Below are positions 61,587 through 64,000 of a DNA stretch of 64,000 nucleotides, piece by piece. Under the pieces are notes generated by a model. It made no database searches, was not told the DNA's origin, and saw only the letters and a list, made by a program, of their open reading frames with translations. The stretch's first letter is position 1; the number at the start of each line of letters is the position of its first letter. The DNA comes from Halobacteriovorax sp. (GTDB taxonomy: Bacteria > Bdellovibrionota > Bacteriovoracia > Bacteriovoracales > Bacteriovoracaceae), in assembly GCA_020048985.1 (NCBI GenBank), contig JAIFLR010000020.1, positions 40,108-104,107 on the forward strand, read 5' to 3'. Position numbers and translations under genes: made by a program.

Positions 61587-62084
61587 ATGCCTACAACACT
61601 TACACGCAGAACCGACCACTACGAACGGAATCTTCCAAATAAGAAAAATTACTCACAGACCTTGTCTATATCGCTGGGGTCCTTTCTCATGGTCTTGGGT
61701 TTATCAGGCATTCTTAATCCCGAATTCATGGGACTGCATTTAAGTGCGATGCATAGTTTGGTTTTGACATCGACTGGTATTTTGTCCATTTGGGTCGGTA
61801 CTACGGGCGATAAAATGAGACTTTATTATACGAGTATCGGTTTTTGCCTTTTTTTTGGACTCCATACTTTGGTAGGTTTTTTAATGGGAGAGCCCGGAAC
61901 ACCAACTGTAGGTTATGATGCTCCTGATGAATTACTGGTTCGAATTGCACCAGGTTTTTTGGAATTAGGAACAGTAGATCATGTCCTACATTTTCTGTTG
62001 GCCGTGTTTTACTTTACTGGAGCTTTATCTTTGAATAAGCATTCAAGAGAAGTGAAAAATAGGAGACGTATTAGTGGGAAATAA
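61587..62084 (+). CDS. DUF4383-like membrane protein, paralogue of the gene at 55881
   Basis: Four hydrophobic segments follow a polar N-terminus. GLHLSAMHSLVLTSTGIL and IAPGFLELGTVDHVLHFLLA line up with the first paralogue. The protein is 165 residues. AAGGAG precedes the ATG. Both paralogues are the membrane partner of a sigma-54 transcript, although the first heads the ergothioneine operon and this one follows a small protein. Function unknown. Confidence 0.75.
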   Translation: MPTTLTRRTDHYERNLPNKKNYSQTLSISLGSFLMVLGLSGILNPEFMGLHLSAMHSLVLTSTGILSIWVGTTGDKMRLYYTSIGFCLFFGLHTLVGFLMGEPGTPTVGYDAPDELLVRIAPGFLELGTVDHVLHFLLAVFYFTGALSLNKHSREVKNRRRISGK

Positions 62085-62637
62085 GAACTACCTATTTTTC
62101 CTTTCAGTTCTGCTCGTGGGCTCATGCGGAGACAGTACTCCGTTTAATGAAGACTATTGGAGTTCTTCCGGACCTAGTGAAGAGAAGGCGGAGGAAGTCA
62201 TTAGAGAAATCTCCTTTACAGCGGTGATCACAACATTTTCAGAAGACGTTGCTAATATAAGTGGAAGTGTCGAAATGAATATTAATGAGACCGATGTTAT
62301 AACGGTAACCAATTTATCTGATCTTCCTCAAAGTTTGATGGTTGGCCAAAGAAGTATTAGCAATCAGACCTGCAGTGAAATAGCAGCACTCTATCCACTG
62401 GCCCCCATTACTAATAACACTCTTGAATTTAAAAATTATAATTATGAAGATAGGGGGTCTCGGGAGGCCCTCCTCGCTGATCTTAACCAGGCGAATTCTT
62501 CTAACGGTGATTCAGTCAATTTAGAGGGGAAAAGTTATGTCATTATGGCGTATGTTGAAAATATCAACTCGCCAGCTCCGCGAACCACAGCTTTGTATCC
62601 TGTGGCCTGCGGAACTCTTGAAGTTAAAAGTGAATAA
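62074..62637 (+). CDS. Lipoprotein of unknown function (187 aa)
   Basis: A GTG start at 62074 lies inside the preceding gene (11-base overlap), so the two are translationally linked. The signal peptide has a lipobox (VLLVGSCGD). The mature part is acidic and beta-rich, with an NVSD/NINETD-type Asn/Asp pattern and three Cys. No family recognised. It converges with the TTGG-repeat lipoprotein. Confidence 0.65.
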   Translation: MGNKNYLFFLSVLLVGSCGDSTPFNEDYWSSSGPSEEKAEEVIREISFTAVITTFSEDVANISGSVEMNINETDVITVTNLSDLPQSLMVGQRSISNQTCSEIAALYPLAPITNNTLEFKNYNYEDRGSREALLADLNQANSSNGDSVNLEGKSYVIMAYVENINSPAPRTTALYPVACGTLEVKSE

Positions 62638-62642
62638 TCTGC

Positions 62643-63797
62643 TTAAATCCCGTTATCATCGCCACCGACGAATCCTCCAATAAATCCACCGACAAATCCG
62701 CCAGTAGTTGTGCCGCCAGTAGTTGTGCCGCCAGTAGTTGTGCCGCCAGTAGTTGTGCCGCCAGTAGTTGTGCCACCGGTAGTTGTGCCGCCAGTAGTTG
62801 TGCCGCCAGTGGTTGTGCCGCCAGTGGTTGTGGCGCCAGTGGTTGTGCCGCCAGTGGTTGTGCCGCCGGTAGTTGTTCCGCCGCCAGTAGTTGAGCCACT
62901 ACCAGAGCCGGTATCGTCACCCACTTCGCCTTCTTCATTTTCATTTGTGCCACCACCAGTTTCTCCGCCAGTTTCCCCCTCTGTTTCACCTTCTCCGGCC
63001 GGGGCCGGTTGATCTTGCCCCTCAATAACTTCTGCTACAGGGCCTGGGATTTCACCGCTGTCAGGTTCAGCTGGGCTTCCTTCAACCTTGGCGATAATTC
63101 CGCAGGTAATCGGCAGAGTTTGAAATGGTTTACGTTTGCCAATCCCTGCAACTGTTTCAGGTAAAATGGTCTCTTGCATGACCCCTTGAACGAGGATCAC
63201 TCTTCCTAGAAATGAGAACTTCTCATCTGGTCCAAGTTTAGTGATATGGTCTTCAGTATCTAAATCCACTGTTCGTAAATCATCAAATAATCTTCGGAAA
63301 GAGGAGACTCGCTCGTAGTGGTAGTACCCAGATAAATCCGAAATCGGGAAGAAATTTCTTCCAGACATCTGTGAATTCATGTTGGCATCCAAAGGGATGA
63401 TCATTTTCCCCACAACACTCATCGCTTCAGTGATATCGATGTATCCATCTGCATTTGTATCGTCGCTTAAATCAGGACATCTTCTGCCAAGGTAAATCCC
63501 TTGCTGGTGCCAAGTCCTCGGTCCTCCAGCAAAAAGTCTTACAAAGGTCAGAAGTCTATCCTCTTTCCGGAAAAGAGTGAGAGACCCAGGGATCGTGCCA
63601 TTTACGTGAGGGTTTAGTGTCATGAATTTTGCCATGTAAAGCCCGTCTATGGTCGCGCCATCGAGTGAGCCTTCTTCATCAGTATCTTGGTTTTGGTCAT
63701 CGTTGAGTATACCTGCGCCGGTATCAGAATTCCCACAGCCACCCAAAAGGATCAGCGAAGTTAGAACGATAGAAAAAAGAAATATCAAGTTTTTCAT
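62643..63797 (-). CDS. Lipoprotein with EF-hand-like loop and TTGGT repeat tail (384 aa)
   Basis: The lipobox is LILLGGCGN. A 12-residue calcium-loop-like segment (DDTNADGYIDIT) lies near residue 115, resembling an EF-hand or dockerin loop. The C-terminal 80 residues are low-complexity: acidic/Gly-rich, then 12 copies of a five-residue Gly/Thr unit, then an FVGGFIGG end. No family recognised for the middle part. A terminal run of Gly/Thr suggests a flexible surface stalk. The repeat is prone to copy-number change. Confidence 0.75.
   Translation of the reverse strand: MKNLIFLFSIVLTSLILLGGCGNSDTGAGILNDDQNQDTDEEGSLDGATIDGLYMAKFMTLNPHVNGTIPGSLTLFRKEDRLLTFVRLFAGGPRTWHQQGIYLGRRCPDLSDDTNADGYIDITEAMSVVGKMIIPLDANMNSQMSGRNFFPISDLSGYYHYERVSSFRRLFDDLRTVDLDTEDHITKLGPDEKFSFLGRVILVQGVMQETILPETVAGIGKRKPFQTLPITCGIIAKVEGSPAEPDSGEIPGPVAEVIEGQDQPAPAGEGETEGETGGETGGGTNENEEGEVGDDTGSGSGSTTGGGTTTGGTTTGGTTTGATTTGGTTTGGTTTGGTTTGGTTTGGTTTGGTTTGGTTTGGTTTGGFVGGFIGGFVGGDDNGI
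62701..62880 (-). repeat. 12 copies of a 15-bp tandem repeat
   Basis: Twelve uninterrupted copies of a 15-bp unit (CCAGTAGTTGTGCCG on the plus strand, with single-base variants) encode five residues each (TTGGT-type) in the lipoprotein on the minus strand. The period is a multiple of three, so copy-number change keeps the frame. Confidence 0.95.
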
Positions 63798-63818
63798 TTT
63801 TATTTTCTCACTTGGTTT

Positions 63819-64000
63819 TAAATTGTTTCATCGAATGCTTCAAGATACGCCTGCTTTACTTCCTTCATGATGAATTTATCTTTAGTGTAATTCCATGCCT
63901 CATTCATCTGAAGATCTGCGGGCTGATAGGTATACATATTTGTTCTCTGAATAAAACATTCTCCAGAGTAGGGATAGTCAGCATAATCTGAAAACTTGGT
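63819..64000 (-). CDS. C-terminal end of a protein cut by the right edge
   Basis: An open frame enters from the right edge and ends with TAA at 63819-63821, giving the last 60 residues (SDYADYPYSGECFIQ, MNEAWNYTKDKFIM, YLEAFDETI). The start lies beyond the window. No family recognised. It lies 21 bases upstream of the TTGG-repeat lipoprotein on the same strand, so they may be cotranscribed. Confidence 0.6.

Noticed and set aside
62710..63012. Plus-strand frame coding a Pro-Val repeat
   Set aside because: It is the reverse of the TTGG repeat, while the minus strand has a lipobox and a complete gene.

Overview
The window looks like a chromosomal segment of a Gram-negative, flagellated bacterium of the Bdellovibrionota, most like Bacteriovorax or Peredibacter. 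This placement is inferred from gene content: moderate-to-low GC, a flagellin, many short signal-peptide and lipobox proteins with no recognisable family, a giant Ig-repeat lipoprotein, and very dense packing with convergent genes 1-4 bp apart. No gap exceeds about 250 bases. There is no rRNA, CRISPR array, prophage or insertion sequence.

Layout. 1-1.7 kb: a cut-off TPR-like lipoprotein and a flagellin. 1.9-13.9 kb: one 3996-residue lipoprotein with FN3 domains, 29 Ig-like repeats of 92 residues, and a DUF2341 plus LamG-like C-terminus. 14-25 kb: housekeeping genes (Sua5, gpsA, DsbD-type reductase, rsgA) among exported proteins of unknown function. 25.1 kb: tRNA-Arg(UCU). 25.2-27.3 kb: a response regulator broken by an in-frame stop, and a CsbD protein divergent from a small exported protein. 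27.3-32.6 kb: a methyltransferase, an acyltransferase-like protein, two XRE-type regulators (one fused to an alpha/beta hydrolase) and a PAS histidine kinase. 32.7-46 kb: envelope proteins, GNAT, HAD, two SDR proteins, murI, PilZ, cyclophilin, recJ. 46-52 kb: a Q-rich exported protein, the polyphosphate set ppk-sixA and ppx, and icd. 52-55 kb: a subtilisin-like lipoprotein coupled to a partner. 55-64 kb: UspA, two DUF4383-like membrane proteins, egtB-egtD, a LysE-type exporter and more lipoproteins.

Two themes stand out. First, five sites fit the sigma-54 pattern TGGC-N7-TTGC, and a sixth fits with one mismatch. All lie between genes, in the right orientation, just upstream of a start. They precede a small exported protein, csbD, an outer-membrane protein, a protein with a CxxCH motif, the DUF4383-egtB-egtD operon, and a 73-aa/DUF4383/lipoprotein operon. 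This suggests a sigma-54 envelope or redox-stress regulon that includes ergothioneine synthesis. Second, the 27-32 kb cluster pairs an acyltransferase-like protein with a hydrolase-HTH fusion and a shorter HTH relative. It could be an uncharacterised small-molecule signalling module. That function is inferred, not shown.
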